This document shows positions 63,010 to 64,000 of a stretch of 64,000 bases of DNA, in pieces. Positions within the stretch are counted from its first letter, which is position 1, and every line of letters begins with the position of its first letter. The stretch covers positions 1-64,000 of the forward strand of contig NZ_QBKP01000003.1 of NCBI RefSeq assembly GCF_003054195.1, written 5' to 3'. A program made the position numbers and the translations under genes. The notes below the pieces were generated by a model. It saw only the letters and a program-made list of their open reading frames with translations. It searched no databases and was not told where the DNA came from. The stretch comes from Gemmobacter caeni. Lineage in GTDB: Bacteria; Pseudomonadota; Alphaproteobacteria; Rhodobacterales; Rhodobacteraceae.

Positions 63010-64000
63010 ATGGCGCCCAACCAGCTTATCCAGAACGGGAGCTTTTCGGCTGGCAGCACCAGTTGGACCGGCACCGATATCGAGCTGAACCCATATACCT
63101 CCTATGGTGTATCGGGCGGCTCCAACCCGTCTGCCGGAACGGTTACCGAAATGGATGGCCGCAGCGGCTATCGCACCGTCCTGCAACAGACCGTCACTGT
63201 TGCGCGTGATGGCCAGACCGGCACCTTCAGCTTTGATACCGCCCTGCGTTCGGCGCTGACCGGCAATCCGTCCTCCGGTGCCTATAATGTGCAGATCATC
63301 AATGCGACCACGGGCAGCGTGATCCTGTCGCACACGATCTCGCCGACCTCGACCACCTGGGTCAACCAGAGTTACACCGTCACCTTCCCGAGCGCCGGAA
63401 ATTACATCGTGCGCTTCAACGAAGCCGCTTCGGGGGCGGATGACAGCCTCGGCTCGGTTCTGGACAACGTGTCGCTGCTGGTGTGCTTCGTCGCTGGCGC
63501 GCGTATCCGTGCCGAAACCGGTATGGTTCCGGTCGAGGCGGTCGAACCCGGCATGCGGATCTGGACCGCGGATCATGGCTTGCAGACCGTCCGCTGGTCG
63601 GGGCAGCGCCGGATCAGCCAGGCACAGCAACGCGCCACCCCCGCTCTGCGCCCGGTGATATTCGAGCCGGGTACGCTGGGCGAGGGTCAGCCCGCGCACC
63701 GGCTTCGCGTTTCGCAGCAGCATCGCATGTGCCTGCGCGACTGGCGCAGCCAGCTTTATTTCGGAGAAAGCGAGGTGCTGGTGCCTGCGAAAGCTCTGAT
63801 CGACGGTAAGGGTATCCGGCTTGCAAAACCCGAGCAGGCGGTGACCTATGTGCACTTCCTGTTTGACAGGCACGAAATCGTCGAGGTTGAAGGATGTCTG
63901 GCCGAAAGCTTTCTGCCCACCGGCCTGTCACTGGGCGGAGTGGAAGAGGCGGCGCGGGAAGAAATTCTGCGGCTGTTCCCGCAGCTTCGGCAGCAGCGGA
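63010..64000 (+). CDS. Hint-domain exoprotein with N-terminal beta-sandwich (runs off the window)
   Basis: At least 330 residues, open to the window end, so the C-terminus is not seen. Residues 1-155 form a jelly-roll-like domain (LIQNGSFSAGSTSWTGTDIE; TVLQQTVTVARDGQTGTFSF; YIVRFNEAASGADDSLGSVLDNVSL) of the carbohydrate-binding/DUF642 style. Next comes a Hint domain starting CFVAGARIRAETGMVPVEAV, with the SQQHRM block and EIVEVEGCLAESFLPTG, as in the Hint_2 proteins of Rhodobacteraceae. No signal peptide is visible; non-classical or type I export is likely. ATG 63010 begins MAPNQLIQNGSF. Confidence 0.82.
   Translation, partial: MAPNQLIQNGSFSAGSTSWTGTDIELNPYTSYGVSGGSNPSAGTVTEMDGRSGYRTVLQQTVTVARDGQTGTFSFDTALRSALTGNPSSGAYNVQIINATTGSVILSHTISPTSTTWVNQSYTVTFPSAGNYIVRFNEAASGADDSLGSVLDNVSLLVCFVAGARIRAETGMVPVEAVEPGMRIWTADHGLQTVRWSGQRRISQAQQRATPALRPVIFEPGTLGEGQPAHRLRVSQQHRMCLRDWRSQLYFGESEVLVPAKALIDGKGIRLAKPEQAVTYVHFLFDRHEIVEVEGCLAESFLPTGLSLGGVEEAAREEILRLFPQLRQQR

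Overview
The window is GC-rich DNA from an alphaproteobacterium of the Rhodobacteraceae/Paracoccaceae type. The evidence is gene content and order: two ethylmalonyl-CoA pathway genes (mcd and mcl1), the chvI-chvG-hprK-rapZ-PTS block, the folK-rpoZ-rel-pdxJ-acpS-lepB-rnc-era-recO series, three tandem deformylase genes before fmt, a DUF6473 protein and a Hint-domain exoprotein. The genus cannot be fixed from the sequence alone. Nearly everything is chromosomal core: I see no phage, transposase, integrase, CRISPR array or rRNA, and only one tRNA.

Layout. 0-2 kb: an orphan ORF, a CoA-binding protein, rlmB and tRNA-Tyr. 2.2-7.4 kb: a GST and a beta-oxidation operon (thiolase, two tandem cupins, FadB/FadJ-type fusion enzyme) whose last gene lies between inverted copies of a hairpin repeat. 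7.4-13 kb, minus strand: sulfotransferase, 2-hydroxyacid dehydrogenase, CsaA-like protein, proC, YbjN, cobD and cobC. 13-18 kb: methyltransferase, a MalY-like lyase, then def-def-def*-fmt, where the third deformylase has lost catalytic residues. 18.5-23.6 kb: mostly minus-strand genes (TetR, TRIC channel, rnhA, DUF3429, LysE, ispH, YqaA, NYN nuclease). 23.7-33.8 kb: folK, rpoZ, rel, DUF2062, pdxJ, acpS, lepB, rnc, era, DUF1491, recO and an MFS transporter. 33.8-38.4 kb: mcd, TauE/SafE and pckA. 38.4-43.7 kb: ChvGI, HprK, RapZ, EIIA, HPr and an acyltransferase. 43.7-49.7 kb: hydroxybutyryl-CoA dehydrogenase, DUF6473, etfBA, cobalamin adenosyltransferase, SDR and SH3 proteins. 49.9-56.6 kb: parC, an RTX protein, pheS, an alanine/glycine:sodium symporter, rplT and rpmI. 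56.7-64 kb: pyk, N-formylglutamate amidohydrolase, a 50-residue membrane peptide, D-amino-acid transaminase, mcl1, accA and a truncated Hint protein.

Themes. Acyl-CoA metabolism recurs: thiolase, FadB/J, hydroxybutyryl-CoA dehydrogenase, ETF, methylsuccinyl-CoA dehydrogenase, malyl-CoA lyase and accA. Together these suit growth on fatty acids or acetate through the ethylmalonyl-CoA pathway. The opposing enzymes pyk and pckA both carry TTAGCG-containing LacI-type operator candidates upstream.

I found no clear new multi-gene system. The best leads are the degenerate third deformylase, the twin cupins inside a beta-oxidation operon, the pyk/pckA operator pair, a hairpin that would bury the ribosome-binding site of the Hint protein, and two structured intergenic regions that could encode small RNAs.
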